This document shows, piece after piece, positions 16,578-24,643 of a stretch of DNA of 64,000 nt. This stretch comes from Lachnospiraceae bacterium C1.1. Lineage in GTDB: Bacteria; Bacillota; Clostridia; Lachnospirales; Lachnospiraceae. The translations under genes were made by a program, and so were the position numbers. The DNA is taken from assembly GCA_030434875.1 (NCBI GenBank), contig JAUISW010000001.1, positions 1,189,501 through 1,253,500 on the forward strand, in the 5' to 3' direction. Position 1 is the first letter of the stretch, and each line of letters starts with the position of its first letter. The notes beneath the pieces were generated by a model. It had not been told where the DNA came from. It ran no database searches and was given only the letters and a program-made list of their open reading frames with translations.

Positions 16578-16721
16578 TTAGATAGTTAATTTCTCCATCT
16601 TCACATGCGGAATACCATCTTCCATAAACGACTCTGATACCACCTCAAAGCCCTCTTTTGCATAATATCCATAAAGCTCTGTGGTACTGAGCTCATTAAA
16701 ATGTTTAACTATCAAATCCAT
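16578..16721 (-). pseudogene. Internally deleted GNAT acetyltransferase (47 codons)
   Basis: The ORF begins DLIVKHFNELSTTELY, the usual first strand and helix of an ElaA-type GNAT protein. It then joins in frame to GYYAKEGFEVVSESFMEDGIPHVKMEKL, the usual last strand of the same family. About 90 central residues, including the acetyl-CoA loop, are absent. It overlaps the end of the MmcQ/YjbR fragment by ten bases. Confidence 0.6.
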
Positions 16722-16927
16722 CCAGTATCTTCATTTAAAACATCAACTTCATCAGTGTATTCAATCCCCAGCTTATCTCTGCTTATAGTAGCTATCAGAG
16801 CAAACCACTTACGATTGTCTTCATGCCTGTATACTGTAAAGCTTGGATATCTCTTCCAAAGGTATTCCGGAGATGCCTTGTATTTATTCTTTATGTACTT
16901 GGATACATCATCTCTTACAGATGCCAT
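16712..16927 (-). pseudogene. C-terminally truncated MmcQ/YjbR-family protein
   Basis: Starting at the ATG at 16927 (GGAGG upstream), 71 residues match the N-terminal part of MmcQ/YjbR (DUF419) proteins (YIKNKYKASPEYLWKRYPSF, YRHEDNRKWFALIATISRDKLG). The frame ends after EVDVLN with a few foreign residues, where ~40 family residues should follow. The break coincides with the GNAT remnant. Both point to one deletion near 16715. Confidence 0.6.
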
Positions 16928-16959
16928 TAAAACACCTCCCGCTATAATCCCACACATCA

Positions 16960-17556
16960 TTAGTCCGGCTGCTGACCATCATGAGCCTTCCAGGCGCACT
17001 CTGTTATTTGCATATCTGTAAACACAGCCTTGAAGCTGGAATCTTCCGGACTGCACGCATAGATTCCAAAGGAAATCGTTCCGGCTCCTTCCCACATATG
17101 GCAGACTCTCATTTGGGAAAAATCTTTTCCATCGTTGGAACACTCAATACAGTAATCATCTTCTCTCCTGCTAAATCTATACCACATCTGTTTTACATCA
17201 GCTGGAATAGCCGTAGTTGCCCAATCAGAATATCCGTGGTTTGTAACAACAGAGCCAAGATGCTGGAACTTTTCATTTTCATACTCAACAGAAGCCTTAA
17301 GCCAGTTCTCTGAATCAAGATACATGACAATTCCGCACTGATCAAAACGATGATGGCTGTCGGTAAAGTCTGTCTTTACTATATATGAGAAGAATTTATC
17401 ATCTGTTTCCATCTGCAAAACAGGAGCATTGTCATTCCTAAAATGATAGTAAGTTCTCTGCCACAAATCTGTGTGCGGCATCGTTGTTACCTCAATGCAC
17501 TTTTCTGTGATTTTATAATCCTCCGGCTCCCTGAGCCATTTCATTTTTTCAATCAT
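16960..17556 (-). CDS. DUF1349 (concanavalin-like) domain protein
   Basis: This 198-residue cytoplasmic protein has no signal peptide. It has the DUF1349 pattern: W.R.Y..F.NDNAPVL, FDQCGIVMYLDSENWLKASVEYE, LGSVVTNHGYSDWATT, W.RFSRREDDYCIECSNDG and MRVCHMW..G.ISFGIYACSPEDSSFKA. The fold is a jelly roll that may bind carbohydrate, but the biochemical role of the family is not established. The RBS GGAGGGG is good. It appears to be the first gene of the decayed 16.5-17.5 kb operon. Confidence 0.82.
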   Translation of the reverse strand: MIEKMKWLREPEDYKITEKCIEVTTMPHTDLWQRTYYHFRNDNAPVLQMETDDKFFSYIVKTDFTDSHHRFDQCGIVMYLDSENWLKASVEYENEKFQHLGSVVTNHGYSDWATTAIPADVKQMWYRFSRREDDYCIECSNDGKDFSQMRVCHMWEGAGTISFGIYACSPEDSSFKAVFTDMQITECAWKAHDGQQPD

Positions 17557-17646
17557 CTCGTTGCCCCTCCTTTTAATTGGAATAGTCTATGCCATTATTC
17601 TATAAAACCAGGTCTCACCCCGAAATCCGAAGATTTTGGAATACTT

Positions 17647-17666
17647 TATTCCATTTTATTGGAATA
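17647..17666. promoter_or_regulatory. Inverted repeat upstream of DUF1349 gene
   Basis: TATTCCA-N6-TGGAATA lies about 90 bases upstream of the DUF1349 start, between that gene and a terminator. Its size suggests a regulator binding site. Confidence 0.4.
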
Positions 17667-17690
17667 TACTTATATTCGATCTTGTTAAGC

Positions 17691-17719
17691 AAAAGGTCAG
17701 ACAGCGTCTGACCTTTTTT
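17691..17719. terminator. Rho-independent terminator
   Basis: AAAAGGTCAGAC-AGC-GTCTGACCTTTT is a perfect 12-bp stem with a three-base loop and T tracts. It separates the ATPase gene region from the DUF1349 operon. Confidence 0.8.
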
Positions 17720-17813
17720 ACACTGTCAAAATCACGCAATTACAGATAAAAAATGAACCTGTATTTTTCTCATAACCGCCGTTCACCGGCTTACTCACCC
17801 ATTTGCAATTTAT

Positions 17814-17850
17814 GTGCCACAATTTAGGTTATTTTCTCAATTTATGGCAC
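17814..17850. repeat. GTGCCAC inverted repeat at 3' side of the ATPase gene
   Basis: GTGCCACAATTTAG (17814-17827) faces TCAATTTATGGCAC (17837-17850), touching the ATPase stop. A similar motif (TGCCACAAATCT / AGATTTGTGGCA) lies on the gene's other side at 19112-19146. The two together frame the gene. Confidence 0.55.
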
Positions 17851-19073
17851 TAAGTTAGCGTAAGTTCTTTCTTTCCAAGCAGAAAATCCACTATATTTAT
17901 ATGAGAAATGCCATCCCGGGAAAAATCCAATCTGTCCATAGACAATACATATTTGGGTGACGCATCCCTGATAGGCTTAAACGCTCCAAACTCCCTGTCT
18001 ATCGTCTGTTGCCCGCTCAAATAATACGCAACCTGGATAAAACACTTCTTTTTCCCGTCAATAACAACGAAGTCTATTTCTCCCTTATATGTCTTGCCCA
18101 CAAATACTTCATAATCTCTTGAAATGAGCTCGTTATAGATTATGTTTTCCAGGAAAAAGGTATCCTCGATGTTAACCAGATTTGTATTTATCATTCTAAA
18201 GCCGGTATCTACCGCATATTGCTTCTCTACATATGTCATGGCCTGTTTCCCGGCGATATTAAATCTCTTAACGCGGTCTATCAGGCAGGCTTTCTCCATT
18301 TTATCCAGGTATCTGTAAATGGTTTTTTTATCAATCTGCTCCTCATTGAGATTTTCAAAATAACTGCCTATATTTTTAGCAGAAAACTCTTTGCCGGCAT
18401 TTGCCATAACATAAGTGGCGATTTTTTCAAAATTCTGCCTGTTAATCTTAGACCGGTCAGTGATAATATCTTTATCCAGAATTCCTTGATATGTCTGATC
18501 TATGTACTTTTTGATATCACTCTCACGGTTAAATGTAAATCTTAAAGGCATACCGCCCCAGTTAATATAATCAATGAACAACTCATCTGCCGCCTGTTCT
18601 TTTCCCAACTGCTTGCAGTATTCATAACTCTCTGCGAACGAAAACGGCATAATCCTGAACTCTATACACCTACCGACCAGGAGCGTAGCCATTTTTCCCG
18701 ATAAGAGTTTTGAATTGCTTCCTGTGATGAATATAGAACAGTTGGTCGTAGCTCTTAATGACGAGAGGACTTTCTCAAAACTCCGTACATGCTGTATTTC
18801 ATCCAAAAAAATCAGATATTTCCTTTTGTCACTCATTCGACCGGTTATGAACTTATTTAAACGCTCTGCATTGCGGATTTTTTCAAACTGTAAATCCTCA
18901 AAATTGACTTTAATGATGTGTTCATCATCATAGCCTTCAGCTCTGATTTCTTCTTCAATCTGTTCGAGCAATACGGATTTCCCACAACGTCTTACACCTG
19001 TGAGTACCTTGATGAGATCCGCATCATAAAACGGCCGTATTTTTTCAAGGTATCGTTCTCTCTTTATATACAT
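17850..19073 (-). CDS. AAA+ ATPase with DUF4143 domain
   Basis: This 407-residue protein has Walker A GVRRCGKSVLLEQ (residues ~27-39), Walker B YLIFLDEIQHV, sensor region FITGSNSKLLSGKMATLLVGR, then a winged-helix part and a C-terminal DUF4143 nuclease-like domain (VFVGKTYKGEIDFVVIDGKKKCFIQVAYYLSG). In this, E..FVV..K..F.QV resembles the PD-(D/E)xK layout. The family (COG1373) is abundant and mobile in anaerobes; its role is unsettled. The RBS is GGAAG. The gene stands alone, framed by GTGCCAC inverted repeats. Confidence 0.88.
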   Translation of the reverse strand: MYIKRERYLEKIRPFYDADLIKVLTGVRRCGKSVLLEQIEEEIRAEGYDDEHIIKVNFEDLQFEKIRNAERLNKFITGRMSDKRKYLIFLDEIQHVRSFEKVLSSLRATTNCSIFITGSNSKLLSGKMATLLVGRCIEFRIMPFSFAESYEYCKQLGKEQAADELFIDYINWGGMPLRFTFNRESDIKKYIDQTYQGILDKDIITDRSKINRQNFEKIATYVMANAGKEFSAKNIGSYFENLNEEQIDKKTIYRYLDKMEKACLIDRVKRFNIAGKQAMTYVEKQYAVDTGFRMINTNLVNIEDTFFLENIIYNELISRDYEVFVGKTYKGEIDFVVIDGKKKCFIQVAYYLSGQQTIDREFGAFKPIRDASPKYVLSMDRLDFSRDGISHINIVDFLLGKKELTLT

Positions 19074-19111
19074 ATCCGTTGCTTCCTTTCTCGTGAAATA
19101 TGTAAATATTA

Positions 19112-19146
19112 TGCCACAAATCTGAAATTTTTCAAGATTTGTGGCA
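19112..19146. repeat. GTGGCA inverted repeat at 5' side of the ATPase gene
   Basis: TGCCACAAATCT (19112-19123) and AGATTTGTGGCA (19135-19146) form a perfect 12-bp inverted repeat with an 11-base spacer in the promoter region. It is related to the motif at 17814-17850 and could be an operator or an end of a transferred cassette. Confidence 0.6.
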
Positions 19147-19241
19147 CATATTTGCTTTTTCTTTATTCAGAAATCCTTATACCTATCCGTTTGGCTTCCT
19201 TTGCATCCCGGGGTTTGCGTAACACTGTCTTGCAAATTTAT

Positions 19242-19363
19242 GACTTCTTGTGGGCCAATCAAGGAAAAGACCCACAAGAATCCGGCTTCGCCTGACACGC
19301 CTTCACCTTCCGGTGAAGCCTGGTCCAATACGATTCCCGTTTTTCTGAGGAAAAACAGGAATC
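19242..19363. repeat. 122-bp mobile repeat, copy A
   Basis: This is a non-coding element of 122 bp, the reverse complement of copies at 21795-21916 and 24883-25004, with only a handful of differences. It is flanked by TAT on both sides. Its internal hairpins are CTTGTGGG/CCCACAAG, CTTCACC/GGTGAAG and GAAAAAC/GTTTTTC. It lies at the broken 3' end of a HIRAN gene. Confidence 0.85.
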
Positions 19364-19602
19364 TATAGATTTTTGCAGCAAAGCCTCAAAAATCCCGCAA
19401 ACAAGCCATTTAAATGCAGCTGCGCTGCGGGCTTGTTTGCCACATAGCCGATCTTGCCCAGACCTTTAAACTCAACGCGGATTGCCTCCTTGTCATACTC
19501 ATTGTCAGGCTCCTTGATCAGCTTTACCTTCATTCCCTTCTTAAGGAAATCGCTGCCAAGATAATGGTTCATTCCGGTAATGGTGAAATATACTTCTTTC
19601 AT
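19363..19602 (-). pseudogene. Truncated HIRAN-domain protein
   Basis: From the ATG at 19602 (AAAGGTGG upstream) the protein shows a HIRAN core: YFTITGMNHYLGSDFLKKG, VKLIKEPDNEYDKEAIRV, LGKIGYVANK. HIRAN domains bind DNA or accompany helicases; stand-alone versions occur in Firmicutes. After VANK the family's remaining strands are replaced by a palindromic segment (GCAAACAAGCC / GGCTTGTTTGC, 19390-19440). The stop comes from the flank of repeat copy A. The 3' half was probably lost to repeat insertion. Confidence 0.65.
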
Positions 19603-19771
19603 AGACTTACCCACCTTTCTGTTGCGGATCGTTTTTTGCTATGATACAAGTATGCATCTTAAGGTGTCCGATAAACACACATCTAAACCGCCATTTTCTC
19701 GAACGCATGTGCTTTTAGTAGTCTTACGCATCTTTTTTTATCAGCAGTTCACAAATATTTCACAATAATTG

Positions 19772-19798
19772 TTAGCACTTTCCCTTGACGAGTGCTAA
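19772..19798. promoter_or_regulatory. CIRCE operator (HrcA binding site)
   Basis: TTAGCACTT-N9-GAGTGCTAA matches the CIRCE consensus (TTAGCACTC-N9-GAGTGCTAA) with one difference. It overlaps the promoter of the small heat-shock gene, so HrcA repression released by heat is expected. Confidence 0.93.
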
Positions 19799-19813
19799 TT
19801 TAAGTGTTATAAC
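19785..19813 (+). promoter_or_regulatory. Sigma-A-type promoter of hsp20
   Basis: The -35 TTGACG (19785-19790) and the -10 TATAAC (19808-19813) are separated by 17 bases. The -35 sits inside the CIRCE element, which explains repression. Confidence 0.8.
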
Positions 19814-19929
19814 ATAATCGAACAGAGGAACAGAGAAGACCAAAAGAACGGTATGTTCCAATGATCTAATCCCTCCTTCCCCTTGCTCAGTAGCTATTAA
19901 CAGTATTGAGTGAAAAGGAGGTAAGCATT

Positions 19930-20379
19930 ATGTTAAGACCTAGTATTTTTGGAGAGGATTTATTTGACGATTGGTTTGCATTCCCGGATTTCAGAGATCT
20001 GGACAGAACCGAAAGAAAGCTGTACGGCAGACATGCCGACAGGATGATGAAGACCGATGTTCACGAGCATGACGATCACTACGAAGTAGATATCGACCTG
20101 CCCGGCTTCAAGAAAGAAGAGATTAGTCTGGAGCTGAACAATGGATATCTCATTGTCAGCGCAAACAAGGGTCTGGATAAGGACGAAAAGGATAAGAAGG
20201 GTAAACTTATCAGACAGGAGCGTTATTCCGGATCAATGCAGAGAAGCTTCTATGTCGGCGAGAACATCACCGAAGAAGATATCAAGGCAAGCTTCAAGCA
20301 CGGTGTTTTGAATCTCACCCTTCCTAAGAAGGAAAAAGAGAAACTTCCCGAAAAGAAACAGATACTCATCGAAGGATGA
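19930..20379 (+). CDS. Small heat-shock protein, Hsp20/alpha-crystallin family
   Basis: This 149-residue protein starts at the ATG at 19930 after AAAAGGAGG; a GTG at 19906 lies before the RBS and is rejected. The alpha-crystallin domain runs from ~41 to ~135 (TDVHEHDDHYEVDIDLPGFKKEEISLELNNGYLIVSA, IRQERYSGSMQRSFYVGENI, LNLTLPKKE) and ends with the I-x-I-type tail motif ILIEG. It is an ATP-independent holdase of the cytoplasm. A CIRCE operator controls it and a strong terminator follows. Confidence 0.95.
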   Translation: MLRPSIFGEDLFDDWFAFPDFRDLDRTERKLYGRHADRMMKTDVHEHDDHYEVDIDLPGFKKEEISLELNNGYLIVSANKGLDKDEKDKKGKLIRQERYSGSMQRSFYVGENITEEDIKASFKHGVLNLTLPKKEKEKLPEKKQILIEG

Positions 20380-20389
20380 TGTTAAAATG

Positions 20390-20420
20390 GGCCTGCGGCT
20401 TTCCCGCAGGCCTTTCTTTT
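20390..20420 (+). terminator. Rho-independent terminator of hsp20
   Basis: GGCCTGCGG-CTTTC-CCGCAGGCC is followed by TTTCTTTT. Confidence 0.92.
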
Positions 20421-20428
20421 CAATGATT

Positions 20429-20782
20429 CTATCTATTGCTTCCTCCAATCAACGTCTTGGAAAGATCGGTATGATCAGCATACATCTTATAATCCGTATT
20501 ATAAGTTGATACAGCAAAAATACCTATCTCATGTTCTGCAAGTATCCCTGACAACTTTGATAATATTCCGATCAGTGAAAAATCAAGTATTCGCTGGATT
20601 CGAAATCCTCTCCATCCATCATCACGTTCTGTCGTGAGCGAGGGAGTATCCTCAGTCCTGCAGACCAAGGAAATTTCTTCATCAATCTTCCCAAAAAAGT
20701 AAAAGTCCGAATCCATATCAACAGCAGAAATATCTGCCACTTTACAAACAGTCAGTCCATAAGGAATTCTCTTAAGTTCCAT
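20429..20782 (-). CDS. ACT-domain protein
   Basis: This 117-residue protein starts at the ATG at 20782 (GGTGGGG upstream). It has the two-part ACT layout of COG3603-like proteins: FFGKIDEEISLVCRTED near residue 35-50 and IGILSKLSGILAEHEIGIFAVSTYNTDY near 75-105. Such stand-alone ACT proteins bind amino acids and may act as sensors; targets are unknown. The tail after TYNTDY (KMYADHTDLSKTLIGG) looks less typical. It ends close to the hsp20 terminator, convergent with hsp20. Confidence 0.78.
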   Translation of the reverse strand: MELKRIPYGLTVCKVADISAVDMDSDFYFFGKIDEEISLVCRTEDTPSLTTERDDGWRGFRIQRILDFSLIGILSKLSGILAEHEIGIFAVSTYNTDYKMYADHTDLSKTLIGGSNR

Positions 20783-20820
20783 ATTTACCCCACCCATAAA
20801 ATAATATCTTCTTATGCAAT

Positions 20821-21300
20821 CTACAGTTCATGGTAATATGGACAGATGTTTTCATAATGCCCATCCTTCATACGAAATCCCCCAGGAATAGTCCCAAGTT
20901 GAGTGAATCCCAGTCGCTCATACAAGTGTCTGGCATGAGTATTGCTTTCGACAACTGCATTGAATTGAAGAACTCGAAATCCAAATTCTTTACCTTTCTT
21001 GAGACAATCCAGAACTAATTGCTCTCCGATATGCCTTCCTCGGGCATCAGATGAAACTGCATAGCTCGCATTACAAATATGACCGCAGCGTCCTACATTG
21101 TTTGGATGGAGAATATACAAGCCATATATCTTACCATCTTCTTCTGCAACAGCCGTATAACTCTGTGCCGCAAAAAACTCTGCTCCGCCTTTCGAATTCA
21201 ATAATTCCTCCTGCGGAAAAGCGATTCCTTCTTCTACAACTTCGTTCCAAATCCTGATAATCTCCGGCAGATCCCGTTCAGCATATTTTCTAATGATCAT
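20821..21300 (-). CDS. GNAT-family N-acetyltransferase
   Basis: This 159-residue protein starts at the ATG at 21300 after GGAG; the longer frame has no RBS. GNAT motifs are IIRKYAERDLPEIIRIWNEVV, a typical acetyl-CoA loop SSDARGRHIGEQLV, and LQFNAVVESNTHARHLYERLGF. It is full length for the family. The substrate is unknown. It begins 25 bases downstream of the broken GNAT fragment, so the two were probably an operon. Confidence 0.88.
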   Translation of the reverse strand: MIIRKYAERDLPEIIRIWNEVVEEGIAFPQEELLNSKGGAEFFAAQSYTAVAEEDGKIYGLYILHPNNVGRCGHICNASYAVSSDARGRHIGEQLVLDCLKKGKEFGFRVLQFNAVVESNTHARHLYERLGFTQLGTIPGGFRMKDGHYENICPYYHEL

Positions 21301-21323
21301 TTTTCTCTCCATTGTCAATATAT

Positions 21324-21646
21324 TCAAAGTTCTTTACGCATATATATCACATCATCCATAGGATTATGATAATATGCCTCGCACTCCTCGAATCCGTGTT
21401 TTTTATATAGCGATATTGCGGCCTTCAAGGGTACTATGGTATCAAGAACCATTTCCTTATACCCTGCTGTCCTTGCATGTTCTATTATTGCTTCAACAAG
21501 GGAATCCCCCAGATGCATTCCCCTTGTTTCCGGTCTAACATATAAGCGCTTCATCTCACACCGTTCATCTGAATGTCTGTGATACGCAACCATCCCCATC
21601 ACCTTTTCATTCTCGATTGCAACAAGTATTTCACCTTCCGGTGCTA
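21324..21646 (-). pseudogene. N-terminally truncated GNAT acetyltransferase
   Basis: The frame APEGEILVAIENEKVMGMVAYHRH..ERCEMKRLYVRPETRGMHLGDSLVEAI..KKHGFEECEAYY is the C-terminal two thirds of a GNAT protein. The first ~40 residues are missing. They are replaced at about 21646 by the broken end of a membrane-protein gene. A short product from GTG/ATG 21602 is conceivable but lacks a complete fold. Confidence 0.65.
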
Positions 21647-21932
21647 ACTATATTTTTTACTAACATTCCCGCTTCTGTATAACATAATGCGTACATTGAC
21701 CCATCGCCAAAATCTATCGAAACCCAAGGTTCCTGAAGATTAAATCCAAAAAGTAAAGATATAAATATAAAACCATAAATAACAAATAATAATAGATTCC
21801 TGTTTTTCCTCAGAAAAACGGGAATCGTATTGGACCAGGCTTCACCGGAAGGTGAAGGCGTGTCCGGCGAAGCCGGATTCTTGTGGGTCTTTTCCTTGAT
21901 TGACACACAAGAAGTCATAATTTCTTTCTCAT
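21647..21932 (-). pseudogene. Membrane-protein gene interrupted by the 122-bp repeat
   Basis: The start ATGAGAAAGAAATTA (21932 leftward) overlaps the LRR stop, then the 122-bp element intervenes. The gene resumes as LLFVIYGFIFISLLFGFNLQEPWVSIDFGDGSMYALCYTEAGMLVKNIVS. This is close to the intact paralogue at 25011-25400 (LLFIIYGFIFISFFYGFNLQEP). Homology ends near 21647, where GNAT sequence begins, so the gene is also 3'-truncated. Confidence 0.8.
21795..21916. repeat. 122-bp mobile repeat, copy B (inside a gene)
   Basis: This element of 122 bp is flanked by ATA on both sides (21792-21794 and 21917-21919). Comparison with the intact paralogue at 25,380-25,400 gives the empty site: the flanks join as AAATAATAATAATTTCT. 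This directly shows insertion with a 3-bp duplication (or TA-type target). Confidence 0.9.
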
Positions 21933-23482
21933 CCTGCACTCATTCCATCATTTATATATGCACTGTCAACACCTGTAATCTCCGTATCCCTATCACATCT
22001 GATTCCATATATTTCTGTGAATTGTGATAAATCCATCTGTTTAATCTGTGTTCCTTTAATATCCAGATAGCCAAGTTCAGTGTTATTAGTTAAATCGATG
22101 TCCTTTATACCTGCACAATTGCTACATGACAGATGTCTAAGCTTACTATTTTGTGAAAAGTCTGTATCACTTATATCTGTATCTGAAATATCAAGATACA
22201 TGAGATTTTTATTATTACTGACATCAATCTCGTTTATCCGGCTCCCTGCGCAAATAAACGTTTCCAGATTTGGCAAATCAGATAATTCTACCCTTGTCAT
22301 GGCTGATTTACTGCAATCCAGGTATTCAATAGATTTATTTGATGAAAGATTGATTGCGCTTATTTCTGTGTTCTGAAATACGAGTTCGGTTAATTTCTTA
22401 TTCTCTGACAGATTCAGTCCTGTTATTTTGGTCTCGGAACACTTTAACTTCTGCAAATTGACGTTATGTGACAAATCAAGTTTTTCTATCGCTGTATCGT
22501 TGCAATAGAGTTTTTCAAGCAACTCATTTTTTGACAGATCAATGTCTTTGACCGACGAACCATAACAATCAAGATACTTTAATTCAGTAAGGTATTCTAT
22601 CCCCGCAAGACTCGCCATATTTCTACATCCCTGGTCACAATTAATGTATAGTCTTTCAGCAAGGCCGATCTCATCACCTGACAATATGTTATTTTTATCC
22701 ATATCGAATTTTTCTTTCAGATAATTTCTGAAACACTCGTCAGGAAAGTATTCTTCATTAAGCGGAATACTTTTATGATTTTCAGAATCCGCTTTTTCTG
22801 ACTGATAATTATCTATCATATCATCATCTGTCACCTTATAATCACCATAATTATCAATACTATAAGCAGTCTTATCATTATAAATAACCCAGTCCTTCAG
22901 TACCTTATCATAGATAAACCAATGCTTTTTCCTTTTGAGATCTTCTTCGGATATTCCATTGCTTTTAAACCAGTCCATTATCTCTGCTTCACTGTAGTCA
23001 ATAGCATTACCGTCTTCACCGTATAACACCTTACCATTTTCAATCTTATACAGATGTATTTTATCGAATGAGAGTGTGGAATCTGCCAAATCATATCTGA
23101 AGTACATGTAATACATACCATTATCATATTTTTCACATAATTCAAATGATATATACCTTGGTTTTTTGTAATAATATATGACTATACCCTGATTTGGGTT
23201 CAACTCATCATCTCTGTATTCGGAGGTGATTGATTCATATTCATGTAAATTGCGGTATTCTCTTTCAGGATCTTCATATTTGAATTGAGGCAACTTATCA
23301 TATACAGTCTCCTCTGCTTTAAAAGTAGCAAATACAGGTTCTATTTTACGCTGTCTTTCATAGTAGATTTCATCAAATATATTGTTTTTTGTTTTACGTG
23401 AAGGCATGAACAATTTTGCCGCAAAAATAGAACATACCACTATTACTGCGGTTACAATTATGTGTATAGTCTTCCTTTGCAT
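21929..23482 (-). CDS. Membrane-anchored leucine-rich-repeat protein
   Basis: This 517-residue protein has an N-terminal signal/anchor helix (IHIIVTAVIVVCSIFAAKLF), a ~220-residue non-repeat region rich in Tyr/Lys/Asp, then an EF-hand-like segment (FDMDKNNILSGDEIG, ~265-280). At least nine short ~21-23-residue leucine-rich repeats follow (pattern LxxLxCSxTxIxxLDLSxNxxL). The repeats resemble those of surface proteins of gut and rumen Clostridia, suggesting extracellular binding of protein or carbohydrate. The RBS is AAGGAAGG. Its stop overlaps the start of the interrupted downstream gene. Confidence 0.85.
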   Translation of the reverse strand: MQRKTIHIIVTAVIVVCSIFAAKLFMPSRKTKNNIFDEIYYERQRKIEPVFATFKAEETVYDKLPQFKYEDPEREYRNLHEYESITSEYRDDELNPNQGIVIYYYKKPRYISFELCEKYDNGMYYMYFRYDLADSTLSFDKIHLYKIENGKVLYGEDGNAIDYSEAEIMDWFKSNGISEEDLKRKKHWFIYDKVLKDWVIYNDKTAYSIDNYGDYKVTDDDMIDNYQSEKADSENHKSIPLNEEYFPDECFRNYLKEKFDMDKNNILSGDEIGLAERLYINCDQGCRNMASLAGIEYLTELKYLDCYGSSVKDIDLSKNELLEKLYCNDTAIEKLDLSHNVNLQKLKCSETKITGLNLSENKKLTELVFQNTEISAINLSSNKSIEYLDCSKSAMTRVELSDLPNLETFICAGSRINEIDVSNNKNLMYLDISDTDISDTDFSQNSKLRHLSCSNCAGIKDIDLTNNTELGYLDIKGTQIKQMDLSQFTEIYGIRCDRDTEITGVDSAYINDGMSAG

Positions 23483-23589
23483 ATCTTTCGCCTTCCTTAT
23501 CCTTCAGTTTTTTCTATATGTTCATGACCTGTAAGACTTATACTTCAACATCATTAAATGAAATAAACAATAACCTCCTCATGCGTAAC

Positions 23590-24591
23590 TTATTTTTCCC
23601 TAATGATATTGTTACAGCCTGTTATGAATTCCTGCAGGTCATTATACATATCTTTTATGCTTTCCGGATCACCATCACCCATGTCACAGTTCCAATCCTG
23701 CAGATCATCATAATACTCTTTGCTGTTTGCGCCATCTGAAGTGTAATAATCCTTAAGTGTAAAGTATTTTGCATACATATCAGCTATGTTGTTACTAAAG
23801 TTATTGGCAATGTCTGTTCCAAAGCAGTACTCGTTAGCTGCCCCTATATGTTCACCCTTTTCCCTAAGTTCCTGAGGGAAGCCATCTTTTCCAATAGTTT
23901 TCATAACCCATCTTCCAAGGTTGTTCGCTTCTCTATATATTGAGTCAGGATTCTGTACAGGGCGTGATGCACGGAACTTCTCAAGAATATCATAAGAAAC
24001 AAGGCCTACCAGTGGATCAGGGCCTGCATCTGTAAGCCCTTTTACAACCTCTTCATCATTTACTACTTCTATAGTTGCCTTACCAACGTAATCTAAAGGC
24101 TCTTCCATATCGCTTCCGTAAACATATGTTATCTTAAACTCCTCATATAAATGGTTCTTCACAAATTGTATCTGATCCGAATCAAGCTTAACAGCAACAT
24201 TGCCTTCATATGTAACATCATCTGCAGATCTATCGAAATCAACATGAATCCAGGGATCATCTATCCATTCACTACTATACCAACCATAGAAGGAATGCTT
24301 CTCGCCGGATTTTTCAGCTTCACTTGTAGAAATTTCCTCTCCGATATATTGTCCATCATCATTTATTTCAGACTCATTATTTTCTATAGAAACCGCCTCA
24401 TTACTTTCAGATGAAGCTTCTATATTGTCAGCAAATGAGGACTTCTTCTCTTTTGTTTCAGGCTGTTCTACCACAGTCTCCTCTGAACTTTTTCCTGTAA
24501 TGGATTTAGCCTTATCAAACCGGTTGCCGCAGCCGCAAGTCGCTGTCAACATCGAAGCTACTAATAAACATGTAATAAACTTTTTCTTCAT
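23590..24591 (-). CDS. Putative lipoprotein, function unknown
   Basis: This 333-residue protein starts at the second ATG (24591; GAGG eight bases upstream). The signal peptide ends in the lipobox TATCGC, followed by a ~75-residue Ser/Glu-rich linker. The folded part contains HSFYGWYSSEWIDDPWIHVDF and many acidic and aromatic residues, with a helical C-terminal half. No known domain is recognised. It lies upstream of and parallel to the LRR gene, so the two may be co-expressed surface proteins. Confidence 0.72.
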   Translation of the reverse strand: MKKKFITCLLVASMLTATCGCGNRFDKAKSITGKSSEETVVEQPETKEKKSSFADNIEASSESNEAVSIENNESEINDDGQYIGEEISTSEAEKSGEKHSFYGWYSSEWIDDPWIHVDFDRSADDVTYEGNVAVKLDSDQIQFVKNHLYEEFKITYVYGSDMEEPLDYVGKATIEVVNDEEVVKGLTDAGPDPLVGLVSYDILEKFRASRPVQNPDSIYREANNLGRWVMKTIGKDGFPQELREKGEHIGAANEYCFGTDIANNFSNNIADMYAKYFTLKDYYTSDGANSKEYYDDLQDWNCDMGDGDPESIKDMYNDLQEFITGCNNIIREK

Positions 24592-24643
24592 ACTCATTTC
24601 CTCTGTAAATTCATTTTTATCGCACTAATACTGTGTTCAACGC

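Noticed and set aside
17814..19146. CRISPR array suggested by spaced GTGCCAC motifs
   Set aside because: Only two inverted pairs more than 1 kb apart; no regular repeat-spacer unit.
19141..19368. ORFs across the 122-bp repeats, sharing KTHKNPASPDTPSPSGEAWSN
   Set aside because: The shared peptide is only the translation of the repeated DNA; the frame varies with context and no start signal is conserved.
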